IMG/VR virus record: IMGVR_UViG_3300030099_007653
Coordinates: 1-33,668 of that record
Reading direction: 5' to 3' (one strand)
Length of the DNA stretch: 33,668 nucleotides
Source of the DNA: a virus
This document shows positions 6,810 to 13,987 of the stretch, in pieces. The notes below the pieces were generated by a model. That model did no database searches. It saw nothing but the letters and a program-made list of their open reading frames with translations, and was not told the DNA's origin. Each line of letters starts with the position of its first letter. Position 1 is the stretch's first letter. The translations under genes and the position numbers were made by a program.

Positions 6810-7121
6810 ATGGCAAGGAAACTAAAATCCCTTACACTAATTGAAGACCCTTGTATGGAACCTTATTTCATTACAAAGGATGATAACTGTTATACAGTGA
6901 ATCAAAGAATTCAATCTAATGCAGATCACTTTAGATCTAATGGTAAAAGTAAAGAGTATACTAAAGCACTCACATTTCATGCTAATTTTGGGCAAGCATT
7001 AAATAGAATAACCCAAGACCAATTGCATGATAAAGAACATCATACATCATTAAATGATTTTTTAAACAAGTATAAACAAATAGAAAATAATATTAAAAAT
7101 TATATTGAAAATGGCAAATAA
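6810..7121 (+). CDS. Conserved hypothetical phage protein upstream of groES
   Basis: A 103-residue protein that opens with beta-like LKSLTLIEDPCMEPYFI, followed by a Tyr-containing DDNCYTV and then helices (YTKALTFHANFGQALNRI, FLNKYKQIENNIKNYI). It resembles short phage proteins of the form 'E-P-Y-x-I-x-K-D-D-x-C-Y-T-V ... F ... L', which have no known activity. Its last 11 bases overlap the groES start at 7111. It is the first gene behind a promoter-like element, so it leads the chaperonin operon. No signal peptide or membrane segment is visible. Confidence 0.7.
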   Translation: MARKLKSLTLIEDPCMEPYFITKDDNCYTVNQRIQSNADHFRSNGKSKEYTKALTFHANFGQALNRITQDQLHDKEHHTSLNDFLNKYKQIENNIKNYIENGK

Positions 7122-7485
7122 ACTAGAAGCATTATTTGACGCGGTTATCGTTAAACCAGTCGAAAATGAAGAACAACTATACGGAAACATTATTGTTCCT
7201 GATATGGGTAAAGAAAAAAACGAATTTGGTGAAGTTGTAGCAATTGGAGAAGGTAGATATACAGCAACTGGGAAATTAATTCCTATGGTTGTTAAAGTAG
7301 GAGATATGGTTGTTTTACCAACTCAAGGTTTTACTAAATTACCATTTGATGGTGAAGAGTATTATGTTGGACCTGAAAACCAAATATTGGCAAGAGTATC
7401 TACAGAAGCTCAAATTGCACAAGCATTAAGAGATACAGAAGAGAAATTAACTAAACAAGAAATTAACGATTTAACCGATATTTAA
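7111..7485 (+). CDS. groES: Co-chaperonin GroES
   Basis: The 124-residue protein matches GroES, the seven-subunit lid of the GroEL chamber. It opens MANKLEALFDAVIVKP, then a mobile-loop-like segment (EEQLYGNIIVPD), followed by EFGEVVAIGEG and VKVGDMVVLP, which correspond to GEVLAVGxG and VKVGDxVxF in bacterial GroES. The IIVP in the loop is the likely GroEL contact. The ATG at 7111 was preferred to a TTG at 7105 because it gives the family opening. About 25 residues at the C-terminus (after ILARV) form a charged extension absent from E. coli GroES (97 residues). groEL follows after one base, the normal bacterial order. T4 encodes only the gp31 co-chaperonin; this phage carries both. Confidence 0.93.
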   Translation: MANKLEALFDAVIVKPVENEEQLYGNIIVPDMGKEKNEFGEVVAIGEGRYTATGKLIPMVVKVGDMVVLPTQGFTKLPFDGEEYYVGPENQILARVSTEAQIAQALRDTEEKLTKQEINDLTDI

Positions 7486-7486
7486 A

Positions 7487-9133
7487 ATGGAAAGAAAAAT
7501 ACACTTTGGTAAAACCTCAAGAGAGGGATTAATGAAAGGGATTAATAAACTAGCAGATGCAGTTGTATCAACCCTAGGTCCAAATGGACGAAATGCAGTT
7601 ATATTTAGAGGATCAGCTGAGTTTCCTATATCAACTAAAGATGGGGTAACAGTAGCTAAAAACATAGTATTAGCTGACCCACAAGAAGAATTAGGTGTTC
7701 TTTTAATTAAACAAGCAGCCGTAAAGACAGCTGAAAAAGCAGGTGATGGTACAACAACATCAACTTTATTAGCTAGAGAAATGGTAGAAGGAGGTTTAAC
7801 TGCTTTAGATAATAAGGAAAATGCAGTTCAAATTAAAAGAGATATTGATAATACAGTTAAAGAAGTAGTTAAAAATCTTCAAAAACATATATCTCAAGAT
7901 ATATCTGAAGAGGGACAATTAGAACAAATAGCTACTATATCAGCTAATAATGATCCTCAAACTGGTAAATTAATTGCTACTGCAATTGATAAGGTAGGTT
8001 TAGAAGGAGTAGTACACATTGAAGAGTCTAAAACAGGTGATACTTATCTTGAAACAGTAGAAGGTATGCAGTTTGATAGAGGTTATAAATCACCTTATTT
8101 TGTTACAGATAATAATACAATGTCATCTGTTTTAACTGATCCAGCAGTATTAATTTTAGATCAAAAATTAAATTCAGTTAAAGAATTATTACCAATATTA
8201 GAAGCAGTATCTAGTAATGGTAAATCATTACTTATTATAGCTGAAGATATTGATAATGAGGCATTAGCAACATTAATTGTAAATAAAATGAGAGGTACAG
8301 TAAATGTATGTGCTGTTAAATCACCTGAATTTGGGGAAAGAAGAAAATTAGTATTAGAAGATATAGCAATAACAACTGGAGGTCAAGTATTCAGTAAAGA
8401 AAAAGGTATGAAACTTGATAAATTTAGTTGGGATTGGTTTGGTGAAGCACGAACAGTAACAGTAACTAAAGATCAAACTACAATTGTAGATGGAAAAGGT
8501 ACAGCTGAGGCAATAGAAAAACGAGTTGAAGAGTTACAAAAGCAAATTGATAAAGCTAAAACACCATATGAAACAGAACAACTACAAAATAGATTAGCTA
8601 AATTTGTAGGTGGTGTAGCTATTGTTCATGTTGGAGGTAATACTGAAACAGAGATGAAGGAGAAAAAAGATAGAGTTGATGATGCTTTACATGCTACAAA
8701 AGCTGCCATTGAAGAAGGTATTGTACCAGGAGGTGGAACAGCATTATTATATGCATCATCAGGTTTAGAAGCTAAAACCACTGGTGCTCAAATAGTTAAA
8801 AGAGCATGTGCAAAACCATTCAATCAAATACTTGTTAATGCTGGTCATGAAGAAGTTAGTGCTAAAATTATAGCTGATGGAATGATAAATTCTGGTGATG
8901 ATCAATGGTTAGGATTTGATATTGAAGCTAATAGTACAGTTAATATGAAAGAAGCAGGTATTATTGATCCAACTAAAGTAACTAGATTGGCACTTGAAAA
9001 TGCAGCTTCAGTAGCGGGAACTGTATTATTAACTGAATGTACTATTACACAAGATAAAGAAAATGATAGTGCTAAAGCAAGTCAAACTGGTGGATTAGAA
9101 AATAACACTTATGGTGGTAATTTCTTGGGATAG
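7487..9133 (+). CDS. groEL: Chaperonin GroEL, full length
   Basis: At 548 residues this is a complete GroEL (E. coli 548). Conserved stretches are GDGTTTSTLLA (nucleotide pocket), DRGYKSPYF and LLIIAEDI in the apical domain, MKEKKDRVDDALHAT, which retains the catalytic Asp corresponding to E. coli D398, and EGIVPGGGTALL. The C-terminal tail is NNTYGGNFLG instead of the bacterial GGM repeat. It would form the 14-subunit folding chamber with the GroES encoded just upstream. No truncation or frame break is seen. Phage GroEL genes are uncommon; a possible function is folding the phage capsid protein or helping where the host chaperonin is limiting. Whether it forms rings alone or mixes with host subunits is unknown. 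Confidence 0.97.
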   Translation: MERKIHFGKTSREGLMKGINKLADAVVSTLGPNGRNAVIFRGSAEFPISTKDGVTVAKNIVLADPQEELGVLLIKQAAVKTAEKAGDGTTTSTLLAREMVEGGLTALDNKENAVQIKRDIDNTVKEVVKNLQKHISQDISEEGQLEQIATISANNDPQTGKLIATAIDKVGLEGVVHIEESKTGDTYLETVEGMQFDRGYKSPYFVTDNNTMSSVLTDPAVLILDQKLNSVKELLPILEAVSSNGKSLLIIAEDIDNEALATLIVNKMRGTVNVCAVKSPEFGERRKLVLEDIAITTGGQVFSKEKGMKLDKFSWDWFGEARTVTVTKDQTTIVDGKGTAEAIEKRVEELQKQIDKAKTPYETEQLQNRLAKFVGGVAIVHVGGNTETEMKEKKDRVDDALHATKAAIEEGIVPGGGTALLYASSGLEAKTTGAQIVKRACAKPFNQILVNAGHEEVSAKIIADGMINSGDDQWLGFDIEANSTVNMKEAGIIDPTKVTRLALENAASVAGTVLLTECTITQDKENDSAKASQTGGLENNTYGGNFLG

Positions 9134-9153
9134 TAAATAATTTTTATTAAATT
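9125..9153 (+). promoter_or_regulatory. Weak promoter candidate TTGG-N19-TAAATT
   Basis: TTGG at 9125-9128, inside the groEL stop region, is followed after exactly 19 bases by TAAATT at 9148-9153 (5 of 6 to TATATT). The next ATG is at 9160, so the transcript would be nearly leaderless. It lacks the CG prefix of the stronger sites, and chance is possible in such AT-rich DNA. Confidence 0.3.
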
Positions 9154-9159
9154 GATATT

Positions 9160-9432
9160 ATGGATAAAACAATAATAGAAGAAAAAAACGTATTAATTGC
9201 ACGAAGAGTACCTCCAGGAGATAAATGGAGATTAGTAGCAAATGAACCAGATGGTCCTGTGCATCCTAATTTAACTGAAGCTTTAGAGGCATATATGGTT
9301 AAAACGGGATTCAAAGGTAATTATAGATTAGAGCCATTAGAAAGTGCTTTATATGCTATTAATGCAACTGAGAAAATAGTAGAAAAACCAAAACAAAAGT
9401 TATATTCATTGTATGGCGAATACGGACAATAG
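9160..9432 (+). CDS. Hypothetical protein between groEL and clamp loader
   Basis: A 90-residue protein of unknown family. The first half looks beta-rich (KNVLIARRVPPGDKWRLVANEP) and the second helical (LTEALEAYMV, LESALYAINATEKIV), ending in a basic, proline-containing tail. No metal site, membrane segment or signal peptide is visible. It overlaps the gp44 gene by 20 bases, so the two are probably translated together. The upstream gap is only 26 bases and AT-rich. A role linked to the clamp loader is possible from position alone. Confidence 0.65.
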   Translation: MDKTIIEEKNVLIARRVPPGDKWRLVANEPDGPVHPNLTEALEAYMVKTGFKGNYRLEPLESALYAINATEKIVEKPKQKLYSLYGEYGQ

Positions 9433-10327
9433 TTTACTTAACGAGAAGTACAGACCAGTAACATTAGATAATTATGTTGGTAATGATAACTTAAAAAGTT
9501 CAATTGCCAAACAACTAGAACAAAATGATATTCAAAATTATTTGTTTTATGGTCCTGCTGGTACAGGTAAAACTACATTAGCTAAGTTAATAGTTAAAAA
9601 TCTTGATTGTGATCATGTTTACATTAATGCCTCAGATGAAAGAGGTATTGAAACAATTAGAGATAAGGTTTCTAGTTTTGCTTCCGTATCATCCTTTAAA
9701 CCAATTAAAGTAGTTATTTTGGATGAAGCAGATTTTCTTACTATACAAGCACAAGCTTCTCTCCGTAATATTATTGAAACGTATTCTAGAACAACTAGAT
9801 TTATTTTGACATGTAATTATATAGAAAGGGTTATTGATCCTTTACAATCTAGATGCCAAACATTAAAAGTTGTTCCACCAACTAAAAAAGAAGTAGCAGT
9901 ACATTTAGCTAGTATCTGTGATAATGAAAGCATAGGTTACGAACCAACTGCCATTGGTAAAATCGTTAATAAGTTCTATCCGGACTTACGCAAGATGCTT
10001 AACACTATCCAATCAAGTAGTAATAAGGGTCAACTAGCGCTTGATGATTCTTTACTTGTAGGTACTAGTTACTTGTCTGCAATTTTAGAAGAACTAAAGA
10101 AACCAAAACCTAAATTTAATACTATTAGACAAATCATAGCAGATTCAAATGTAGATGATTTCGAAGAAGTATTTAGGTTTTTATACGATAATGCTGACAA
10201 ATATCTTCCTGGCAAATCAGGTACAGCAGCTTTTCTAATTAATGAGCATCAATATAAAGCTAATTTTAGAATTGATAAAGAGATAAATGTAATGAGTTTA
10301 ATTAATAATTTAATAAATAATAAGTAG
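9413..10327 (+). CDS. 44: Clamp loader large subunit, AAA+ ATPase (gp44)
   Basis: The 304-residue protein is a sliding-clamp loader ATPase like T4 gp44 (319 residues) and RFC small subunits. Visible motifs are Walker A GPAGTGKTT (47-55), Walker B VVILDEAD (100-107), a sensor-1 region with TCNY (133-136) and the arginine-finger motif QSRCQ (145-149). The opening LNEKYRPVTLDNYVG is typical of RFC-type loaders. Four copies with one gp62 would open the gp45 ring and place it at primer ends. The start overlaps the preceding gene by 20 bases and the next gene begins immediately after its TAG. The gp62-like subunit lies one gene downstream, matching the T4 pairing of these functions, though T4 has the order 62-44. 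Confidence 0.95.
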   Translation: MANTDNSLLNEKYRPVTLDNYVGNDNLKSSIAKQLEQNDIQNYLFYGPAGTGKTTLAKLIVKNLDCDHVYINASDERGIETIRDKVSSFASVSSFKPIKVVILDEADFLTIQAQASLRNIIETYSRTTRFILTCNYIERVIDPLQSRCQTLKVVPPTKKEVAVHLASICDNESIGYEPTAIGKIVNKFYPDLRKMLNTIQSSSNKGQLALDDSLLVGTSYLSAILEELKKPKPKFNTIRQIIADSNVDDFEEVFRFLYDNADKYLPGKSGTAAFLINEHQYKANFRIDKEINVMSLINNLINNK

Positions 10328-10576
10328 ATGGAAAATCAACCACAACAACCACGATTAAACGTGGACCTAAAAACTACTGAAGGAATTACTAATTCTGAAG
10401 GTGGAAGTATTTTTAAATCAGGAGTTATCTTAAGAAAGATATCCAAATTTGTAGCAGGTACAGATAATGATGCTATTATGCCCATTCCTGTATTTTATGA
10501 CCCAACTAATAATAAAATATTAGGTGAAGGTATACCTGTTGAATTAAGAGAGGAATTAAAAGATGAATTAGCTTAA
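10328..10576 (+). CDS. Conserved hypothetical protein between gp44 and gp62
   Basis: An 82-residue protein with a polar, glutamine-rich N-terminus, then FKSGVILRKISKFVAGT, a PIPVFYDPTNNKILGEG stretch and an acidic helical end (VELREELKDE). No enzyme motif is visible. Similar short proteins appear to sit near replication genes of other T4-like marine phages, but the function is unknown. It begins directly after the gp44 TAG and its TAA shares a base with the next ATG, so it is part of the loader operon and may be an accessory of that complex. Confidence 0.7.
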   Translation: MENQPQQPRLNVDLKTTEGITNSEGGSIFKSGVILRKISKFVAGTDNDAIMPIPVFYDPTNNKILGEGIPVELREELKDELA

Positions 10577-10989
10577 TGAAAAATATCTGGGATTGGCTTA
10601 AACAAATAAATTCCCTAAAACAAGATCCCGATTCATTTACAGATAAGGATTGGGAACTTTGGAATAGCTATATGATTCATAGATTTATGTCTATGAACCC
10701 AGATTATTTGGAATTAGTTAATGAAGCACAAGCATTACCTCCAACTAGTAAAAAGGAAATATATTCAATTTATAGAGAATATATTCCTAAAAATAATAAA
10801 TGGAATAAATATATTAAGTCTAATATTAAAAAGCGTAATGAAACTTTACTTGAATATCTAAGTCAATACTGGGAATGTTCAAAAAGAGAAGTAAAAGATT
10901 ATTTAAGTTTTTTGGGAAATGATGAAGTGCTTCGTATATTGACCAATATTGGATTAGATAAAAAAGAAATAAAACCCCTACTAAAATGA
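10576..10989 (+). CDS. 62: Clamp loader small subunit (gp62-like)
   Basis: The 137-residue helical protein fits the non-ATPase clamp loader subunit: it follows gp44, has the RFMSMNPDYLELVNEAQ and YREYIPK stretches and a C-terminal region (LEYLSQYWECSKREVKDYL, then IGLDKKEIKPLLK) of the kind found in gp62 of distant T4-like phages. T4 gp62 is longer (187 residues). gp62 is poorly conserved, so this call depends on position and these stretches. It would hold the gp44 ring together and touch the gp45 clamp. A promoter-like element (10912-10940) lies inside its 3' end. Its stop overlaps the next ATG as ATGA. Confidence 0.72.
   Translation: MKNIWDWLKQINSLKQDPDSFTDKDWELWNSYMIHRFMSMNPDYLELVNEAQALPPTSKKEIYSIYREYIPKNNKWNKYIKSNIKKRNETLLEYLSQYWECSKREVKDYLSFLGNDEVLRILTNIGLDKKEIKPLLK
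10912..10940 (+). promoter_or_regulatory. Intragenic promoter-like TTGG-N19-TATATT
   Basis: TTGG (10912-10915) and TATATT (10935-10940) are separated by exactly 19 bases and TATATT carries the TTCG prefix. The site lies inside the gp62-like gene, 46 bases before the ATG at 10986. It matches the intergenic sites almost perfectly, so it could restart transcription for the nucleotide-metabolism genes that follow. Confidence 0.55.
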
Positions 10990-11207
10990 ATATAGAAGTA
11001 TACAACTTTTTAAGAGCTAGTGCTGAAGCAGATAAAACAAAGGCATTAGCTAGTATTAAACTACTTACTGGACATCCAGCAGGTATTGGTGATCATTCAA
11101 CTAAAGATTATTGGGATAATTGTGAAGAATCTCTTAAATTACTTGCCTCAGCAGAGGAAAGATTAGAGATACTTGAGAAATATTTCAATACAAGAGAAAT
11201 AGTTTAA
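10986..11207 (+). CDS. Hypothetical protein (73 aa)
   Basis: A short, mostly helical protein, with alanine-rich LRASAEADKTKALASIKLL, a loop HPAGIGDHSTKD, then a long helix (ESLKLLASAEERLEILEKYF). The family was not identified. The HSTKDYWDN loop may be a contact site, but no catalytic pattern is visible. The ATG overlaps the gp62-like stop (ATGA), and the gene's TAA shares a base with the next ATG. It is the first gene behind an internal promoter-like element. It may bind a neighbouring nucleotide-metabolism protein, but that is a guess. Confidence 0.65.
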   Translation: MNIEVYNFLRASAEADKTKALASIKLLTGHPAGIGDHSTKDYWDNCEESLKLLASAEERLEILEKYFNTREIV

Positions 11208-11698
11208 TGACGGAAGACGAGAGGATCAAGCTAGCACATAGCTGGTGGAATCATTATTGTAAACCTTATCAACAAATAAAAGAAAAAATGAGCGATTCTA
11301 GAAAGAAATACGAAGAAATGCAAATGGAAAAAGCTTCTAAACCACAAACTATAGATGGAATTGGTGTTGTAGAAGTATTTGAAACAGAATATCCTGAATT
11401 AGCAGAAGAATATAAAAGGATAGGATTAGAAATGTATGAAATGTTTGCTGCAAAGCACATGGATTATGGTTTAAATAATATAGCCCTAGGAGGTGATATT
11501 ATTCATAATGAAGATGATAAAAAGTTTTCATTAACAGGATTAGCAATTAGATTAACTGATAAAATAAGTAGATTAAAAAATTTATTAGTTAATGGTAAAA
11601 ATTATGTTAGAGGTGAAGGTATGGAAGATACTTTTATAGACATAGCTAATTATGGTATAATTGGTCTATTAGTAGGCCGTAACAAATGGAAAAAATAA
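11207..11698 (+). CDS. DUF1599 / Nmad1 family protein
   Basis: This 163-residue protein shows the features of DUF1599, also called nucleotide modification associated domain 1. They are AAKHMDYGLNN in the middle, RLTDKISRLKNLL and the closing MEDTFIDIANYGIIGLLV. The D-I-A-N-Y and R-x-x-D-K residues are probably in the active or binding site. The family occurs in phages that alter nucleotides and is thought to be a MazG-like nucleotide-binding helical domain. The N-terminal 80 residues contain a charged coiled region (KEKMSDSRKKYEEMQMEK). It precedes the APS-kinase-like gene with no gap. It might act on a modified nucleotide, but no other DNA base modification gene is obvious in this window. 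Confidence 0.8.
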   Translation: MTEDERIKLAHSWWNHYCKPYQQIKEKMSDSRKKYEEMQMEKASKPQTIDGIGVVEVFETEYPELAEEYKRIGLEMYEMFAAKHMDYGLNNIALGGDIIHNEDDKKFSLTGLAIRLTDKISRLKNLLVNGKNYVRGEGMEDTFIDIANYGIIGLLVGRNKWKK

Positions 11699-12145
11699 AT
11701 GATATATTGGTTTACAGGTCAACCAGGTTCAGGTAAAACTGTACTTGCTGATTTACTTAAAGAAAAAGTATATCCTCATGCTTATAGAATTGATGGGGAT
11801 GAAATGAGAGAATTATTTTCTAATAAAGATTATTCTATAAAAGGTAGAATAGCTAATATAGATGCTGCTCAAAAAATAGCTCATTATTTACATAATCAAG
11901 GCAAAGACGTAATTGTTTCCTTAGTATCTCCTTATTTGGATCAAAGAGAAGAATTTAAAAAATCATTAGACTGGCAAATTAAGGAAATTTATGTACATTA
12001 TAATTCTTATGATCCTGATAATTCAAGAGGTAGGGAAGATTACCATGTGAATGGATATCAATCACCAAATGAAAAGTATATTGATGTAGATACTACTTAT
12101 GATACACCTGAACAATCACTAAAACACATATTAGATTACTTATAA
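11699..12145 (+). CDS. Adenylylsulfate (APS) kinase-like P-loop kinase
   Basis: The 148-residue protein resembles APS kinase (CysC), which phosphorylates APS to PAPS, the sulfate donor. Motifs are P-loop GQPGSGKT (7-14), DGDEMR (32-37; CysC has DGDNVR), R50 and N53, and SPYLDQR (77-83; CysC SPYxxxR). The C-terminal part (EKYIDVDTTYDTPE) matches the family end. It is shorter than bacterial CysC (about 200 residues) and the RDPKG-like segment is altered (REDYHVNG), so the real acceptor may differ from APS. It starts right after the DUF1599 stop and leads a run with HAD phosphatase, nucleotidyltransferase and DUF2061 genes. DUF2061 often neighbours cys genes in bacteria, which supports a sulfate-activation link. 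Confidence 0.8.
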   Translation: MIYWFTGQPGSGKTVLADLLKEKVYPHAYRIDGDEMRELFSNKDYSIKGRIANIDAAQKIAHYLHNQGKDVIVSLVSPYLDQREEFKKSLDWQIKEIYVHYNSYDPDNSRGREDYHVNGYQSPNEKYIDVDTTYDTPEQSLKHILDYL

Positions 12146-12486
12146 TGGAAAAGAAAAATACATATTTTTGTGATATAGATGGGACTATATTCAAATACCG
12201 CAAATTTGAAACATATCAAACAAGTGATGCTGAAGTTATTGAATCAACATTAGAATTTTTAAATGTAGTGAAAGAGCAGGGTCACATGATTATTTTAACA
12301 ACAGCTAGACCAGATTGGTTATATAATCATACAGTTAAAGAATTAGTAACTAACAATGTTCCTTTTGATAGATTAATTATGGGGATAGAAAGAGGTCCTA
12401 GATATCTAATTAATGATATGGACCCTAATAAACCAGGTAAAAGGGCAATTGCAATAAATTTAAATAGAGATCAAGGAATATTATGA
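12145..12486 (+). CDS. HAD-superfamily phosphatase-like protein
   Basis: A 113-residue minimal HAD hydrolase. The nucleophile motif CDIDGT is at residues 9-14 with D10 and D12, motif II TTARP is at 52-56, and a motif IV-like NDMDP lies at 90-94. The cap is absent or very small. Such proteins dephosphorylate small substrates; T4-like phages often pair one with kinase or polynucleotide-end enzymes. Here it lies between an APS-kinase-like and an HxGH nucleotidyltransferase gene, sharing a base with the first (TAATG) and overlapping the second (ATGA). The specific substrate is unknown. Confidence 0.82.
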   Translation: MEKKNTYFCDIDGTIFKYRKFETYQTSDAEVIESTLEFLNVVKEQGHMIILTTARPDWLYNHTVKELVTNNVPFDRLIMGIERGPRYLINDMDPNKPGKRAIAINLNRDQGIL

Positions 12487-12833
12487 AATACTCAATGTTT
12501 ATTGGTAGATGGCAACCATGGCACAAAGGTCATCGATGGTTAATAGACCAGCGTTTAAATGAAGGTAAAAACGTATTAATCTGTATTAGAGACGTAGAAC
12601 CAGATGAAAAAAATCCATATACATCAACACAAGTGTATAGAACTATATCTACTAATTTAGGTGATTTAATTGACGAAGGTAGAGTTAAAATTATGTTGAT
12701 ACCCGATATTGAATCAGTAAATTATGGTAGAGGGGTTGGATATGAGATAATTGAGCATGTACCTCCAACTGATGTAGAAGAAATATCAGCTACAAAAATA
12801 AGAGAACAAATGCGTAAGGATGGTAAGTTATAA
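12483..12833 (+). CDS. HxGH nucleotidyltransferase (cytidylyl/adenylyltransferase-like)
   Basis: This 116-residue protein belongs to the HxGH nucleotidyltransferase superfamily. FIGRWQPWHKGH at residues 6-17 gives the HKGH signature and ISATKIRE (101-108) is the C-terminal ISxTxIR motif. Close relatives include NMN adenylyltransferase and sugar or glycerol-phosphate cytidylyltransferases; the GRWQPWHKGH form with Trp is typical of the NadM/phage-type adenylyltransferases. It may make an activated nucleotide compound. The same superfamily also includes ATP sulfurylase, which would be the missing step before APS kinase, but this protein is far too short to call that. It overlaps DUF2061 by 14 bases. 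Confidence 0.82.
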   Translation: MKYSMFIGRWQPWHKGHRWLIDQRLNEGKNVLICIRDVEPDEKNPYTSTQVYRTISTNLGDLIDEGRVKIMLIPDIESVNYGRGVGYEIIEHVPPTDVEEISATKIREQMRKDGKL

Positions 12834-13029
12834 AAGACACATATTAAAAACAGTTACATGGCGAATTTTAGGTACACTAGACACAATAGTAATTTCAGGA
12901 CTAATAACGGGTTCTTGGGAAGCAGGTTTGGCTATAGGGGGAATAGAAGTTATTTCCAAAATGGTGCTTTACTTCCTACACGAAAGAGCTTGGTATAAGT
13001 TTAGTAAATTTGGAGTTAAGAAGAAATAA
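12820..13029 (+). CDS. DUF2061 predicted membrane protein
   Basis: The 69-residue protein matches DUF2061: KRHILKTVTWRILGTLDTIVIS, then a hydrophobic stretch ITGSWEAGLAIGGIEVISKM and the family end LYFLHERAW. Two hydrophobic segments (about 16-34 and 38-54) suggest a small inner-membrane protein. Its role is unknown, but in bacteria, particularly Bacteroidetes, it is commonly found next to sulfate-activation genes (cysD, cysN, cysC). Here too it follows an APS-kinase-like gene. The ATG at 12820 is within the previous gene (14-base overlap), and its TAA shares a base with the nuclease start. Confidence 0.88.
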   Translation: MVSYKRHILKTVTWRILGTLDTIVISGLITGSWEAGLAIGGIEVISKMVLYFLHERAWYKFSKFGVKKK

Positions 13030-13922
13030 TGGCGAAGAAAATACCAAAAATAGTTAAGGAGATTAGAAATAATCCTCCTGAAGACATTGACTACTCTTAT
13101 CAAAAGAATATATCTTATTCTCAAATATCAATGTTTAAGCAATGCCAGAGAAAATGGATGTTGCAATATAAAGAGAAAATTAGTCAAAGAGAAGCTAATA
13201 TATATCTTGTTTTTGGTATAGCCATACACGAAGTAATACAGGAATATTTAACTGTATTTTATGATAAATCAAAAGTTGCTGCTAATAAATTAGACTTAGA
13301 ATCAATATTTCAGGAGAAATATATTAAGGCCTATGAAAAACAGTATAAGCAAAATAACGAAAAACATTTCTCAGATGCAGTACAAATGAGAGAGTTTTTT
13401 GAAGATGGAGTAGCAATTTTAGAGTTCTTTAAAAAGAAAATAAGTAGATATTTTTCTAAAAGAGGAACTTATTTGGTAGGTATAGAATTACCTGTAATTA
13501 GTACGCCAAATAAAATGTTAAATAATTTATTATTTAAGGGAATGATTGATGTTGTCTTATATAATGAAAATTCAGATACTTTTGAAATTATTGACATTAA
13601 AACTAGTACTAGAGGGTGGCATGATAAGATGAAAAAAGATGAAAATAAACAATTTCAATTAATATTATATAAAAAATATTTTTCTGAGTTGTATAACATT
13701 CCTTTAGATAAAATTTATATTAAGTTTTTTATAGTTAAAAGGAAATTATGGGAAGAAAGTGATTGGCAACAAACAAGAATACAAGAATTTTCTCCACCTA
13801 GTGGCAAAATAAAATTAAACAAGGCAAAAAAATATGTTGATGATTTTATGTCTTATGTGTTTAATTCTCAAGGAAAAATAAAAGAACAAAATTACCCATG
13901 TACGTGTGGGTATTGTGAATAA
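13029..13922 (+). CDS. PD-(D/E)XK nuclease, Cas4/RecB-like
   Basis: The 297-residue protein has the Cas4/RecB nuclease layout. An N-terminal YSQISMFKQCQRKW (C39) is followed by a helix with H67 (AIHEV), GMIDVV with D174, EIIDIKTS with D189-x-K191, and QLILYKKY with Q210 and Y214. Three Cys at the C-terminus (C291, C293, C296 in CTCGYC) together with C39 could hold a 4Fe-4S cluster, as in Cas4 and AddB. It would cut or resect DNA ends, and may serve phage recombination or host DNA breakdown. No Cas1, Cas2 or CRISPR array is near, so an adaptation role is unlikely. It starts with a TAATG junction and ends before a 65-base gap. Confidence 0.9.
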   Translation: MAKKIPKIVKEIRNNPPEDIDYSYQKNISYSQISMFKQCQRKWMLQYKEKISQREANIYLVFGIAIHEVIQEYLTVFYDKSKVAANKLDLESIFQEKYIKAYEKQYKQNNEKHFSDAVQMREFFEDGVAILEFFKKKISRYFSKRGTYLVGIELPVISTPNKMLNNLLFKGMIDVVLYNENSDTFEIIDIKTSTRGWHDKMKKDENKQFQLILYKKYFSELYNIPLDKIYIKFFIVKRKLWEESDWQQTRIQEFSPPSGKIKLNKAKKYVDDFMSYVFNSQGKIKEQNYPCTCGYCE

Positions 13923-13931
13923 AATGTCGTT

Positions 13932-13969
13932 TTTGATAAATATTCATATATGTATAGACAAATATAATG
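13932..13969 (+). promoter_or_regulatory. Possible promoter region with CATATATGTATA element
   Basis: The gap before the RHH-like gene has TTTG (13932-13935), CATATATGTATA (13945-13956, identical to 6218-6229) and TATAAT (13964-13969). It does not fit the 19-base TATATT pattern, so if it is a promoter it may be of a second class. It would drive the glycan island. Confidence 0.35.
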
Positions 13970-13987
13970 TTATAAAAAATAAAAATT

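Noticed and set aside
7471-7665. Minus-strand frame across the groES/groEL junction
   Set aside because: Fully overlaps conserved chaperonin coding sequence; no evidence it is real.
12483-12833. Calling the HxGH protein an ATP sulfurylase
   Set aside because: It is far shorter than ATP sulfurylases and its GRWQPWHKGH opening fits small adenylyl- or cytidylyltransferases better.
13029-13922. CRISPR-Cas system based on the Cas4-like nuclease
   Set aside because: No repeat array, Cas1 or Cas2 in the window; such nucleases are common alone in phages.
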